Shown in pieces: positions 32,448-44,300 of a stretch of DNA of 64,000 nucleotides. Source of the DNA: CAJBLF01 sp964495905 (lineage in GTDB: Bacteria; Patescibacteriota; Gracilibacteria; Absconditabacterales; Absconditicoccaceae); NCBI GenBank assembly GCA_964495905.1, contig CAZBWN010000056.1:1-64000 (forward strand). The letters run 5' to 3'. Position numbers and translations under genes: made by a program. Under the pieces are notes generated by a model that saw only the letters and a program-made list of their open reading frames with translations, ran no database searches and was not told the DNA's origin. Each line of letters starts with the position of its first letter. The first letter of the stretch is position 1.

Positions 32448-32735
32448 TTATTGTGTTACAGCAGGTAATTCTACTGTTGGTGTTTCTGCTGTAGGAGCAG
32501 CTTGATTCATACTACCCAAAATCTGATCTAATGTAGATTTTTGTTGTTGGATATATGCAGGTGAGTTATACAATTGTCTCGCCATATTCATATTTGTAGA
32601 ACCTCCAGCTTTCATTGTTTCCAACCAAAGAGCATCCCTTTTGAAAAATGCGATATATATTCCAAGCAAGACATTAAGCGTCAAAAGAACTATAATAAAC
32701 ATTTTTGCCTGATATTGTTTTTTTTCTGTAGTCAT
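32448..32735 (-). CDS. Anchor-and-stalk paralogue of the DsbA-like protein
   Basis: A 95-residue protein whose first ~70 residues match the DsbA-like protein (MTTEKK start, LNVLLGIYIAFFKRDA, GGSTNMNMARQLYNSPAY, LDQILGSM) but which ends where the thioredoxin domain would begin. The frame is clean, so it appears to be a separate membrane protein, perhaps a partner of the oxidoreductase. Confidence 0.75.
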   Translation of the reverse strand: MTTEKKQYQAKMFIIVLLTLNVLLGIYIAFFKRDALWLETMKAGGSTNMNMARQLYNSPAYIQQQKSTLDQILGSMNQAAPTAETPTVELPAVTQ

Positions 32736-32762
32736 AAGAAATATACATTTACGAATATAAAA

Positions 32763-33098
32763 CTATTTTGTTGTAGGTAAAGCAGCTTGTGCAGCTCCTT
32801 GTTGATATTGTTGCAAAGCTTGTTCAATCTGTTGTTTTTGTTGAGCTTTGAATGCATCTGATTTGTAGATTTGTTGAACCATTTTGTAATTAGCTCTTCC
32901 CCCTACTCTATCAGATTCAATTTTAGTTTGATTGGATAAACACCAAACGATCAAAATAGTATTAAGAACAAGAAGACCAAGCACCAAAAAATGTTTCATT
33001 TTAGGACACATTCCAGCAGCACAATTATCTTTTGCTGATAGTTTTTTAGTTTCAACCATTACAGCAGGTGCTTTAGTGATTTTTTTTGCGAATGCCAT
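32763..33098 (-). CDS. Second anchor-and-stalk paralogue
   Basis: A 111-residue membrane protein with the same plan: one membrane segment (FLVLGLLVLNTILIVWCL), then GGRANYKMVQQIYKSDAFKAQQ and a glutamine-rich helix. The N-terminal 35 residues hold CAAGMCPKMK, which could be a metal or redox site. First gene of the three-gene set. Confidence 0.72.
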   Translation of the reverse strand: MAFAKKITKAPAVMVETKKLSAKDNCAAGMCPKMKHFLVLGLLVLNTILIVWCLSNQTKIESDRVGGRANYKMVQQIYKSDAFKAQQKQQIEQALQQYQQGAAQAALPTTK

Positions 33099-33226
33099 TT
33101 TTTATTTACATAAAGATTTAAAAAGACTTGTCTCAAGATATGTATTTGAGGGAGTAAAACAAGTTTTTAGGGAGTTAAAAATAAATTTTGAATTGACAAA
33201 AATAAAAAATTAATAAAAATTAGTAA

Positions 33227-34492
33227 TTAAAGATATGTACGTCATTTAAGTTCGGAAGGGAAATGCTCCTGATCTACATCACTCGTATCATATCCCTCCA
33301 CACTTCCATCTTCCAATCTTGTAATATTTGAATCTTTTAATATATGATCATGTGCATATGTATATCATTTACCATACCCCAATTCTTTCATGAGTTTGGT
33401 AGGTGCATTACGTAAGTGAAGCGGGACAGGCAAATTACCATATTTTTCTACATCCTGCCTCGTAGCGATTGCAGTACGATAGGCTACATTATTTTTCTTT
33501 GCTTTTGCGAGATAGATGGTGAGCTGAAAAAGAGCGACATCACATTCTGGCATTCCAAGCTTGGAAACAGTATCATAGACTTGATTGGCAAGCAACAAAG
33601 CGTTGTTATCCGCAGGTCAGATATCTTCAGATGCGAAACGCAAAAGCCTTCTCGCGACATACAAAGGACCTTCACCGCCCATCAGCATCCTTTGTACCCG
33701 ATAACACGCTGCATCACCATCAGAGTCACGAAGCGATTTATGGATAGCAGAGATGATGTTATGATGTTCTTCTCCGTCCCTATCATAATAGATGCTTTTT
33801 TGTCCTGCTTGCAGGATGATCTGATCAGTGACCACTCCATCTTTTGCAAGAAAAAGAGCTGATTCCAAAGTATTTAATGCATTACGCAAATCTCAGTTCC
33901 CGAGCTTGCTGATGAGCAAGATTTGTTCATCAGTAAGCGATATATTTACACCATCTTTAGCGGTGGCCAGATGTTTTTTTATTAAAATACTTTGTTTTTT
34001 GATAAATTCAAATATTTCTTCATCTGACAATTTTTCGAAGACAAATACTCTACATCTACTGAGGAGCGCATTATTGACGGTAAAGCTCGGATTCTCTGTA
34101 GTCGCTCAGATAAGGATGACTGTGCCCTTTTCCACATACGGCAGCAAGGTATCTTGCTGGGCTTTATTTCGACGATGGATTTCATCAAGGAAGATGATGG
34201 TAGATTTTCCATATTGGAAATTAATTTTTGCTTGCTCTACAAGTTTGAGCAGATCCTCTTTTTTGCTCGTGACTCATGAGAGATAAAAAAAATCTGCCTG
34301 CAGGGTCTGCGAGATGATATGCGCTATCGTAGTCTTACCGCACCCGGGAGGGCCTCGAAATATCATAGAAGGCACTTTGCCCGATTGCAAAAAAACGCTC
34401 AGTGGTTTACCTGCTCACACTAAGTGCGATTGTCAGACAAAATCCTCTAAGCTTTGGGGTCTCAAATACGATGAAAGCGGTTCAAATGACAT
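33227..34492 (-). CDS. rarA: AAA+ ATPase RarA/MgsA (replication-associated recombination)
   Basis: A 421-residue clamp-loader-related ATPase that acts at stalled replication forks. Motifs: LRPQSLEDFVGQ at the N-terminus, GPPGCGKTT (Walker A, ~55-63), IIFLDEIHR (Walker B), GATTENPSF (sensor 1), LSRCRVFVF, and GDLRNALNTLE (sensor 2). The C-terminal MgsA domain includes MGGEGPLYVARRLLRFASEDIGPAD. The conserved glycine in that motif and others are UGA. The length is typical. Confidence 0.95.
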
Positions 34493-34619
34493 AACAAAAT
34501 AATGAATAATGGAAAATGAATGATGAATGATGTTGGTATTTTTTGGTATTTTTTGGTATTTTTTTATATTTTTTTTATATATATTTTTTCCTAAATTATT
34601 AATTATTAATTATTCATTA

Positions 34620-35015
34620 TTAATTATTTTCTACTATTTCTAACTTCTGTTTTTCTCATTCAAGTTCCAATTGATCTATTTTGTTGAGTATCTTATCATC
34701 TAGATAAAGTCGGACTTTGACAGATCATAACACATCCAAATCCAAAACATCAGCAGATTGGATGATACCGATTTTTTTAGTTTCAGTAGACAAGATATAA
34801 TTGAGTTTATTGTTTGCACCAAGAAAACATTCGATACCGATTCATTGGATATCATATTCACCAGGATAATCTACAAGCGCATATTCCAATTTTTCATAAC
34901 GCATATCAGTACCAGGTTCCAATGCGAGGTTGATATACTTAGGATCAGCTGTTTCAAAGCCGAAAAGAAATTTGTTTTCAATCAAGAACCCATTTTTGTG
35001 TTTGATGTTTACCAT
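34620..35015 (-). CDS. Metallo-beta-lactamase-fold-like protein without metal ligands
   Basis: A 131-residue protein. ALVDYPGEYDIQGIGIECF matches the HPGEYE-type motif found in UlaG-like metallo-hydrolase relatives of CPR bacteria, but the HxHxDH zinc motif is absent and the protein is half the usual size. It may be a degenerate, non-enzymatic member. UGA is glycine at three positions. Confidence in the family is moderate. Confidence 0.6.
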
Positions 35016-35059
35016 TTGATGTGTATTTAAGTAATAAAGATGTTTATTTTATTTATTTT

Positions 35060-35160
35060 GTCTCCCTTTGTAAAGGGAGAAGCCGAAGGCAGAGGGATTT
35101 ATAAACTGTCCTTAAATCCTCCCCCACTTCGTGGTTCCCCTCCTTTACAAAGGAGGACAA
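35060..35160. repeat. Composite palindromic intergenic repeat
   Basis: Contains two near-palindromes (TCTCCCTTTGTAAAGGGAGA and CCTCCTTTACAAAGGAGG) joined by a GAAGGCAGAGGGATT and CCCCCACTTCGTGG stretch. The same parts in the opposite order occur at 62186-62280, and pieces at 28457 and inside the gene at 13059. Confidence 0.75.
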
Positions 35161-35174
35161 ATATGTTATTTTTT

Positions 35175-35927
35175 TTACCCGAAGAAATTAGGATTGATCA
35201 AACGTAAGATAACACCTGACGCTCCAAGAAGAGCAATACCGATAACAACTTTCATGATCATATCCATTCATCATTTCCTATTGCCAGTAGAGATCATGAT
35301 ACCTCAAACGATAATCAAAACAAAAGATAAAATCAAGATAACAGTCACTAATATTTTGGTCAGACTTCACATCAACACCGGAAAAGCAGTTTCTCCTGTT
35401 ACAGCCTTCTCTTCACCAGGTCAGACATTATTCGGATTATCTTCGATACAATTGCCGATAAAAGGAACTGATGTATTGAGTGATATTCAACAACACACAT
35501 TAGGATCACTACAAGGTTTACATATACCATCAACATCCTTAGTACCTGAAGGACATGAACATAATTGAGTTATAGGACTCCTTACTGCTCACTTAGGAGT
35601 TAAACAAGCTCAAGCTTCTGGTACAGGTGCAATAGGAGTTGTTGTTGCAGGAGTTGCTGCAGGAGTTGGATCTGGATCACAAATACAACATTTATATCAT
35701 GCAGCAGTACAATTAGATCATTGCGATGGACAACTTTGTGTTGCAACTCAACATTTTGGATTATTTGGTGAATCAACTTCACAAGTAAATTGATGACCTG
35801 TTCGTAAATAATTAACATATTGAGGATTAGTATTAATATCATCACATGTAGCAGCAGACGCATAAGAATTTCCAAATCACAAAAAAACAAAACCAAACAA
35901 TGCTATGAGAAGGAAATATTTTTTCAT
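35175..35927 (-). CDS. Cysteine-rich exported protein with VirB2/pilin-like C-terminus
   Basis: A 250-residue protein: signal peptide (LLIALFGFVFLGFGNSYASA), a cysteine-rich outer domain with many C-x-C spacings (CPSQGSNCTAAGYKCCICD), a Pro/Thr linker, then two hydrophobic helices (KILVTVILILSFVLIIVGG and VVIGIALLGASGVI) separated by a short polar loop (MISTGNRKGGMDM). The last part has the plan of TrbC/VirB2-type pilins, common in CPR genomes. The cysteines fit with the nearby DsbA-like enzyme. UGA encodes glycine more than ten times. Confidence 0.75.
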
Positions 35928-36036
35928 AGAGACTTTGAAACAGTAAAACAAATGTCATCTTGAGCGAAGTCGAAAGATATAATAATTATTTATATTCTTC
36001 ACTAGCGTTCAGAATGACAACTGTAAATATATGACT

Positions 36037-36483
36037 TTACCCTATCATTTCGTTAATCACATCATTTACCAATCCCCCATCAACCTGTCCTTTGTAGTTA
36101 GCCATCAATTCTTTCATCAAGAGTCCTCTCTGAGTTCTAAGGTCCGTGATATTATGTTCAGATATAAGTTTTTTGATGAGTTCTGTAGTGTGTTCCTTGC
36201 TCATAGTAGCAGGCAGATAGAAATCAAGCAAAAGCTTTTTCTGTTTTTCTATCTCTAGATCTTCTAATTTATTTGCTCTTTCTAGGAAACCCATGGTTTC
36301 CATGATCTCTTTGACTTCTTTTTTGAGGATACCAAGGATATCGATATCTTCAAGATCTTTTTGAAGCTCTATTTTCTTATTTTTGATCTTTGCAAGTATA
36401 AGGTTCAATACCATTTTCTTAGTCTCGTTTCTCTCCTTCATCGCTTCTTTATAATCATGCGTCAAACGTTCCAATAGACTCAT
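36037..36483 (-). CDS. yqeY: GatB/YqeY domain protein
   Basis: A 148-residue protein of the YqeY family, which is related to the tail of the GatB amidotransferase subunit and is thought to bind tRNA. Features: LLERLTHDYKEAMKERNETKK at the start, VLNLILAKIKNKKIE and the typical C-terminal MKELMANYKGQVDGGLVNDV (the family has a conserved G-x-VDG). Length is normal. It sits just downstream of tRNA-Leu on the same strand. Confidence 0.92.
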   Translation of the reverse strand: MSLLERLTHDYKEAMKERNETKKMVLNLILAKIKNKKIELQKDLEDIDILGILKKEVKEIMETMGFLERANKLEDLEIEKQKKLLLDFYLPATMSKEHTTELIKKLISEHNITDLRTQRGLLMKELMANYKGQVDGGLVNDVINEMIG

Positions 36484-36549
36484 CTTATATTTTTATATAG
36501 TAAATTTTTCCAACATTATTCATTTTTCATTATTAATTATTCATTAATT

Positions 36550-36630
36550 TACCGAGGAGGGGACTCGAACCCCCAAGCCTTACGGCATACGAACCTCAAT
36601 CGTACATGTATACCATTCCACCACCTCGGC
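36550..36630 (-). tRNA. tRNA-Leu(GAG)
   Basis: On the minus strand the acceptor GCCGAGG pairs with CCTCGGT (first pair G-U), the anticodon arm is TACGA-TTGAGGT-TCGTA with anticodon GAG, a long variable arm (TGCC..GGCT) is present, and the T arm is GGGGG-TTCGAGT-CCCCT. No CCA is encoded at the 3' end. Confidence 0.95.
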
Positions 36631-36692
36631 ATGACTAACCTATGTCTAGCATAGACGGACCAAGAGTACTAATTCCCGGTCCAAATTCAATC

Positions 36693-37271
36693 TTATTGTC
36701 AGACAATAACTTTGGATGCTATGATGACTCTTTTGTCATCACCTTTCTCATAAGCAAATCCTCTTTCAAATTCTTTGATGATATTACCTTTTAAAGCTTC
36801 ATCCTCTACCGGTTGCACACTTACAGGCTCATGCAAGAAAGAATCAGGAGCTAATCCTAGAGACTCTATAGAGTGGATATGTAGGTTTTCAAGTGTCTTG
36901 AGAAATTTATTATATACCATCTGGACTCATTTTGTAAGCGGATCTTCTTGATGTTCGTCCGTAATATTTTCAAGAGACTTCCTCAGATCTTCGATAAACG
37001 GCAAAAACTTTTTGACGACTGATAGAAGCGATTCTATTTGCATGCTTTCACTAGATTCCTTGATCTGTCTTTGATATCTATCAAAATCCATCTTGAGATT
37101 GACATATTCATACTGAGATCTTTTGGTAATCTCTTCAAGTTCTTTTTTCTCTTTTTCAAGCTGAGCGATCTTGTTTTCAAGCTCTAGATATTTTTTGTCA
37201 TCTTGCCCTTGTTGCGCCTCTTCAAGCTTCTGCTCAAGAGTATCTTTTTCTTTTTTTTCTTCTTTTTTCAT
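36693..37271 (-). CDS. grpE: GrpE nucleotide exchange factor
   Basis: Releases ADP from DnaK. The 192-residue protein has a long N-terminal coiled coil (~1-90), YEYVNLKMDFDRYQRQIKE, the four-helix region (LLSVVKKFLPFIEDLRKSL) and the C-terminal beta domain (LGLAPDSFLHEPVSVQPVED, then KRVIIASKVIVGQ). UGA is glycine at 36924 and 36699. dnaK and dnaJ are not next to it. Confidence 0.93.
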
Positions 37272-37353
37272 GAAAAATCAATTAGTGGAATAAAGTATTT
37301 ATTTCTAAATTTTTTATATTTCTAAATTTTTTATATTTCTAAATTCTAAATTC

Positions 37354-38151
37354 TTAATTCTGAATTTGTTTATAGTACTCCGCAAACGTCTGATCATTAC
37401 TCGCCAAAATCGTAGCTAATCCCGTTCATAGATATCTTCGATGTCGTCATTCAGCCATTTTACCATCTATCTCTATGCCCTTTTGATACGTATTGTGGAA
37501 TCAAAATCTAGCTGCATTGAGTTTGAGCCAGTCATAATATTTGTTGGGTTTGCCATTGAAATCAAGCGAATATCATCTGCCTCACCTAGCGATCACTTTG
37601 ATATCCAGTGCCAAACCTGCCTGATGTTCACTCGTACCCACTTGCGCACATTTTATCAATTTGCATCACTGTTTGATGAGATAGTCTTGGAAGCTGAAAC
37701 TTCTATATGCACTTGATATATATAATCTATCTCCGCTAAATGCATCTCGAAAATGCCAAGCCATATCAGCAAATTCAACAGATGCTTGTTCTCTCAGTTT
37801 AAAAGCCTTAGAATTATTTGCCGTAAAATTAGAATCAATCGCAACCAAATCCGTAGGTACATATGAAGTATCAACAAACGGTTGATTATCATTAAGATAT
37901 TTTTGGAAAGAAGTATCATCAGTAAAATCAAATCCGGGAGCCTTATGTGACATTCAGAAACTAGGAACGATTTCATGATCCGTAACAATCGCTGCATGCG
38001 CATAATTTTGCACCAATGCCAAAAATAGCATACCAAAAGAAAAGGCAAAAAAAGATGTCAAAAGTGCTATTCCTGTACGTGGTCCTATGATAAATTCGCT
38101 TAACGATAAAAACAATCATCTAGTATATATAGAATCACTTCTGTTTTTCAA
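37354..38151 (-). CDS. VanY-type D-alanyl-D-alanine carboxypeptidase
   Basis: Trims the terminal D-Ala from peptidoglycan peptides. Metal-site motifs are visible: SSAYRSFSFQ, SEHQAGLALDIKV (S-x-H-x(6)-D) and EGRHRRYLG, equivalent to the ExxH region. A signal peptide or anchor precedes (GIALLTSFFAFSFGMLFLAL, then NYAHA). The frame opens upstream without ATG; a TTG at 38151 gives a normal positively charged N-terminus, while the first ATG (~38030) would leave a very short one. So the start is uncertain. UGA is glycine at about ten sites. Confidence 0.82.
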
Positions 38152-38167
38152 ATTAAGATATCAAAAA

Positions 38168-38193
38168 AAATCTCCGGGCAATACCCAGGAGAT
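38168..38193 (-). terminator. Rho-independent terminator of tmk
   Basis: On the minus strand TCTCC-TGGG..CCC-GGAGA stem with one bulge, followed by eight T. Confidence 0.8.
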
Positions 38194-38205
38194 TATAATA
38201 ACAAT

Positions 38206-38790
38206 TTAGATGATTTTGGACACAGCATCCCAAATCTTTGCATGAATGTTTTCAATCGTATCATTAGCATTGATAGGCAGCCAGCCATATTTTTTTGCTA
38301 GATCCTGATGCACTTCACGGACCTTTTCCACTAAAGGATTGTCAGTCTCATGTTTGTGGCCAGATTCAATCGCTTCAGTGAATCTTTGACCATCAAATAT
38401 GAATCCAAGATCTTCTTGACGAAGGAATTTATGCAGGTATTCAAGAAAATTTTGGTCTACCCCTGCTCCGGTACCCCATGCAATAGCTGTTGGAAAATAA
38501 TCCTCAGCAATGACATTGATCCCCTGATCAAGTTTTTCTTTAAGAACAGTTTCGTACTGAAGCCTTTCAGCAAAATGAAGAAGCTGAAATTCTCTCGGTG
38601 AAAAATCATGAGGATTACCTTCCCTGAGATAACCATTTATCAGTTTACCTGTAGGTTCAAGGTCATAATGAGCATATTTTGTAAATTCGACCTTGATCCC
38701 TTGTTGTTTTAATTTTTCGATGAGTAATTTAGCCTGAGTGGTTTTACCCAAGTTATTAATCCCATAAAAAACGATGAATTTTCCTTTCAT
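38206..38790 (-). CDS. tmk: Thymidylate kinase-like P-loop kinase
   Basis: Phosphorylates dTMP to dTDP. The 194-residue protein has the P-loop FYGINNLGKTTQA (~8-20), a REFQLLHFAERLQYE region with the LID/DRx-like segment, VIAEDYFPTAIAWG and GFIFDGQRF. The usual DR(Y/F) motif is replaced by AEDYFPT, as in some dTMP kinase relatives. Length is slightly short (typical ~205). UGA codons are absent. Confidence 0.82.
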   Translation of the reverse strand: MKGKFIVFYGINNLGKTTQAKLLIEKLKQQGIKVEFTKYAHYDLEPTGKLINGYLREGNPHDFSPREFQLLHFAERLQYETVLKEKLDQGINVIAEDYFPTAIAWGTGAGVDQNFLEYLHKFLRQEDLGFIFDGQRFTEAIESGHKHETDNPLVEKVREVHQDLAKKYGWLPINANDTIENIHAKIWDAVSKII

Positions 38791-38872
38791 ATATATATTT
38801 TTTTAAGATAAGTAATATTTTATTTTTATTTATGCTCCCGTGATATCCAAAGAAAGAAGAAAGTCAAGACTT

Positions 38873-38899
38873 TAAAAAAAACGCTCCCCGAAGGAAGCG
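38873..38899 (-). terminator. Rho-independent terminator with UUCG loop
   Basis: On the minus strand CGCTTCC-TTCG-GGGAGCG, then eight T. It ends the giant gene at 38921-44140. Confidence 0.85.
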
Positions 38900-38920
38900 A
38901 AATTTTAAGATAATAGCTTA

Positions 38921-41900
38921 TTAGTAACTATAATCATGATATTCCGGAATAAAATCTTCATCCTGATCTTCTTCCTGAATCGGTTTATTTTCTAATATAT
39001 TTTTAAGATCCTCCAACACCCCCGTATTTTTTATTTTTGCTCAAGTAGATTTTTTGGCAGAAGGTTGAGAGAGATTAGGAGTATTTTTATATCCCCTTTC
39101 AGCATTTCTGAAACGATTATCCTTACCGCAATTTTTTTCAAAAGCTTCTGCTACCCTATAAAGATCTGCATTTAAGAAAATACGTTTATTCGTCACTATT
39201 TTCTGTCTTTGCTGTACTGCTTTTTTTTGTTCTTGAGACATACCCAAGAAAGAGATTTGCTTAAGTTCTCTATCCAGATAATTGACACACTTTTCTCGTG
39301 GCTCAAGTTGTGAATTATATTTTTCATAATCCTGTGCATATGAAGCACCGCCAAATGAATGGATAAGAACATCTGGCGTAAGGATAGTATTTAAATTGTT
39401 TTTGAAAAAATCTTTCCAAGCAAGCAATGCATCCTCAAATTCGTGAGGAATATGGACATGACCTAAATTACTGCAAATCTGACCGACAATACTATAATAC
39501 AGGATATCATCACTATCTTCTTTCTTACCAGGATTTTTTTGGCACCATTTAAGTCTTCTGATGAGATCTGTCTTATTTTCTCATGAAAATCCTTTGTCAC
39601 CAAACCAGTTGAAGAACTTATCCATATAAAATTTGACTTCTTCTGGAGATTTTTCGTCTTTGGGGATAGCATTTTTCATGTCTGTAAAAAATCATTGCAT
39701 AGTCTGTATTTGATCTCCATCTCATTTAAAACCAGCATTATCAAATTGCATCATCGGCTTCACAGCACTCTGACTCTTGGTCAAAATGGATCAAGAGACC
39801 GCTGTAGGGTTTTTTGATACATCAGAATCCAGACTTTCTTCCTTTTCATTACTGTTATCAAGAAATTCTTTAATCAGAGTTTTATCTAAGGATGAAGTAT
39901 CTTTATCAGCATAAATTTCAAGTAAGGTCTTTTTTTCTTCACTATCTTTACCGGTAATCTTAAAAAATTCACTTAATTTATGAAGATTATCATCTTCTTC
40001 CAACCACTTTGGAAAGTTCTTCACAAAATCTCTCGTACCTCATGACATATCCCTATAAGAAAATTTACTAACAGAATACTTAGTCTTACCAGTAAACTTA
40101 CCACCACTAAAAATATCCAGCATCCTCTGTAATTTATTTTGTTGATTGATATCTTTTACTCGGATACCAGGGACGAATCATCTTGTTCTGCAGATTTTTT
40201 TTATCTCTCATTGCGTATCAGACATGGTCATCGTCAAAAAGATACCAGAAAGCATCCCGGCCATGACAGCCATCTCAAAGATTTTCCATTGGCCCTTATT
40301 CGTAGCTTTTACTGCCATTGTTTTGAGAAAAGAAATAGCCTGTGGTGCTCTATCAGGAAGCAACCTGAAAAACTCAGCCCTAGCAAAATCAAAACTCGCA
40401 TCTTTTTTTACCTCGACAGGCATTTTAAAGAATTCACCGTATCATTTATCCAATTCATTGATGAAGTTTTGAGAATATTTAGCGTAAAAGTAATTTTTAG
40501 TCTTATCATCATCTTGTATTCCAAGTTGCCTAGCATCCATCGTATGAACAATATATTTCATTTCAAGCTCTACAATCTCATTTTTTTTACGATCAATCCA
40601 TTCGCCGTCATTGGTAGATGCACCTTGTTCAAGCTCTCTCGTAAGTTTTTCACGCATAGCTAAATATCTTGCTTGATGATCAGGTCACATAAGAATACTG
40701 ACTCGCATACCTTTTGCTGCAAATTCAGGATTTCTATTGTAAGGTCATTTTCCTTTAGAAATCATAGCAAGTAACATTGCTGCAGCCTTGTAATGGGGCT
40801 TGATAGGCATTCCTCAAGTAAGCATCGGTTTGATATACATATTATATATTTTTGAGAAATCACCATCTTCATAAAATTTCTTCCGTTTATCAACCTTTTT
40901 CCAAACCCTATTATCTCTTTCTGCAAAAGCTTCCATTCCCATAGCATTAAATGATGAGGAAATTCTGCCAAAGGGACTCAAAAAACCTCAAATCTTATTC
41001 CATATCTGACCATTTCCTGTCAAAGAATCGGTGAGTTCCTCAGTTCTTTCATCATCATATTTTTTGATGCTATCAGTGATTTTACTTATTCCATTTTTGA
41101 AAAACCCCATGATATTGTTTATACTATATCCATATTTTGCAGTAGGTGTTTCCTGATCTATGATCTTTTGTTTGGTCTGCATCTGTTTGGACTGTTCTTC
41201 ACTTTTTGGCTGCAATCATTTTTCTTTGATGAATATCAGAAAAGTAGGATAATCCATATCACGGGAATATCTGTTCATCACATCTCAATGTTTGAATTCA
41301 CCTGAAAGCGTAACCGTATTGTTGGCGTTATGCTGTATTTTGTAAAGACTATAATTGGCAGCGACTTCTTCATCATATGCTTCTCAGACCCCAGCCTCAT
41401 ACCGACCGAAGTGAGTCACTTCCTTATTGATATAATCACCCCTAGTAAACTTAAATTTTCCAGAATCCCGTTTTACATCTCCCAAATATTTTTTATCAAG
41501 ATCTTTTGCCAATCCTGTTGATTGCACCCTCTCGATCTGATCCTGCATAGAAATTCATTTAGGATCAGGCATCTTATAGATATCACCAAAAGTTTTTTTG
41601 ATATCCTCAAACGCTGAAGAATTGAGAGGAAGCTCTTTTGTCGCTCCTTCATTTTTTCATAAACTCAATTCTCCACCATGGATTTTTACGGTAAATGTTC
41701 ATTTGGATCTATCGATTTTTATGATTTCCATTGTCATCCATGCATTTCATTCCATTTTTGGAGCAACCTCACTTTCACCGTAGGTAGTGAATAATCTCGT
41801 TCACTCTACAAACCCGCCCGTATCATTATCCTTATTTTTATATTTTTCTTCAGGGAAGGTATATCATTTGAGTTTTTTCCAATCATCGATAAATTTTTCA

Positions 41901-44140
41901 TATTCTGATTTTTCTTTGGATTTTTCTTCCTCTCCCGCCTTGCGGGATTCCACTTCGTTTCATTTTCATTCCTCGCTTTCCTCTCCTTCCTCATTTTCTT
42001 TGTCCTTATACACTTCCAATGCATCAAATTTTTTGGTGAGTGCATCTTGCTGCTCAGGAGACATAGTCACATTCAAGCTCTGTTGTCCAAGTATATATCC
42101 AAAAAGCAACGCCCCAAAAGCTTCACCATTGAGATTGAGTTTTTTGTCCAGAATTTCTATATCACATTGTTTCTGTTCTTCATCCTTGATCACGACAGGA
42201 AGATCTTTTTTGCCTTCTTCATGCGGCCAAGTCACTAAGGTTCTTGTATCGCTCGGTGAAGTGATCGGTTCAGAATACAGATATAATTCTTTTCCATTAC
42301 GTTCCTCTTTATCTATATTATACTCATCAAGAGGACAATAAGCGGAAAGATATCCTACCACAGTTTTTCCATCCTTTGTAATGCTTACTTTATATGCATC
42401 ATTGACACGGAATTCTTTTCCGCTTTTGGCTTTGAAATGGGTATATAAGGAATCAAATACAGGACTATTCTCAAAAAATGCAGCGTTGCTCTCAGTGAGC
42501 TGAGCTAAAAAATTGAGAGGGAGATTTTTTATATCTTCCAAATCACTGATCCCTGTAAGCTGCGCACGAGCACTCGCAAAAAATTCCTTTTTGAGGAATT
42601 TGAGAGAGACATCTCAATGGTCAGTAGGGATTTTGATATCCATCTTTTTGAGATCAAAAAGATCATCCATAAATTGAATAAGTTTGTCTTGATCGACTGA
42701 GAGCAATTCAGGTATCTTATTTTTGATGGTATCTTCAAGTTTATGTTTTACGAAAAAATTGACGATGAATTGCTGTTGATCAGCAGACAATACAGAAAAA
42801 TTAAAATTATTTTCTAGTAACTGAGTAAATACGTCCGCTAGTCATTTATTCTTTGTTTCGAGAAATGCCATATAAGCATGCCATCTACGGTGTTCTATTT
42901 CTTGTTTCAAAGTTTTTATTTTTTTTCTGAGCTCTTTTTTTTCAGCTTCAGAAGCAACATCATATTTTGCATCACATGCTACAATCTGGGAATCGATACG
43001 CGCGATATCAGAGAGAAAAGAAACATCAACAGCACCGATAATCTTATTATCAAATGGATATATATCCAGGATATCACTGACGTAGGGAGGGAATTTTTTG
43101 AAAGTATCCCCTATCGACTCAACATAATGATCAATAGTATCTTGAGTTTTTTGCATTTCTTCAAACAGCTGACGAGTCACAAATGAATTGAAAACACGTC
43201 TGAAATATTGTTCTTGTTCTGAAAATCATTTGGTATCAACAAACTTGCTTCATGATTTGAGAAGCTCTTTTTGGATATCACCATTAGTTACGATGATAGT
43301 ATCAAGTTTCTTAGCAAGAGATTCATCGATTTCACTAGCATGATCAAGAAGAAATTGCCCCCATTGATTCTTAAAATTAAGTAAATTTTGATAGGGACTG
43401 AAAATAGAGATAGGCAATGGAAATTGCTCATCAAAAGCGATTCTGAGGCTACCCTTGAGTTCTTTTCTTATCTTGGTGAGTGCTACCGTCACCATTATCC
43501 TTTCGGTAGGATTATATTTTGGTATCAAAATACCTTCAATTTTTTCAATAGCAGAATCTCCAAGTACGATTCCTTCCTTTTCAAGGAATTTTTTCCAGAC
43601 AAAGTAAAGATCATCAATAGTCTTCAATTTACTGTCCGTATCAATGATATGATTATTCATATCAAAACCAGCAAAACTTGCAAAACCACTGAAAGCGGTA
43701 GCAGGAAGATTGTTCTTTGTATCATCACAAAAGGTATGCAGATCAGATAAACTTTGCTGCATGACATGTTGTTCAATATCTCCATTCGTGAATTCATTAT
43801 TGAGTTTACCAGCGTTTTCCTTGATATTACCGATAGAGAATCATTTATCCTCAATCGCTGTGATATAATTTGGTAACTCTTTTTTGTCTATCTTATCAAG
43901 CAAATTTGGATATTCTTTTTTGAAATATTCCCAAAATTGTTCTAAGTATGGCTTATCACCATAGATTTCTGTTCTTTTAAATTCAGATATTTTATCAAAA
44001 CCAGTAAAAGCATCTTTGAGTTCATCCAAAAAAACATCTGAAATATTATTTTTTTTTGATGTATTTTTTGAATTCATTTCAGGATTTTTTTGTTGATCAC
44101 GATCGATAGGTTTTTGGTTTTTTCTTTTTTTATCTTTCAT
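38921..44140 (-). CDS. Giant hypothetical protein, 1,739 residues
   Basis: One unbroken frame with UGA as glycine. No signal peptide; the N-terminus is basic and Asn/Lys-rich. Most of it is helical and charged. A single hydrophobic segment (FEMAVMAGMLSGIFLTMTM) lies near residue 1255. An internal acidic, low-complexity linker (ENEEGEESEE, then EEEKSKEKSE) near residue 720-745 contains a GC-rich palindrome (CCCGCCTTGCGGG, ~41933) of the intergenic type. No enzyme motif was found. It follows a GerMN gene and may be part of a surface or secretion apparatus, but that is only context. Confidence 0.8.
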
Positions 44141-44300
44141 ACCACCAAAAGGTCAATAAATAAACAGTATAAGTATAATGATTTATCAAAAAAAAGCAAA
44201 ATAAGACAACAAAAAAACACTGGTGTATCACCAGCATTCTTTTTGCTTTCTAAATTTTATTTTGTTTTCTGAATTATAAATTCTGAATTCTGAATTCTAT

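Noticed and set aside
41787..42341. Plus-strand Ser/Phe-rich frame of 184 codons
   Set aside because: Antisense shadow of the 1,739-residue gene.
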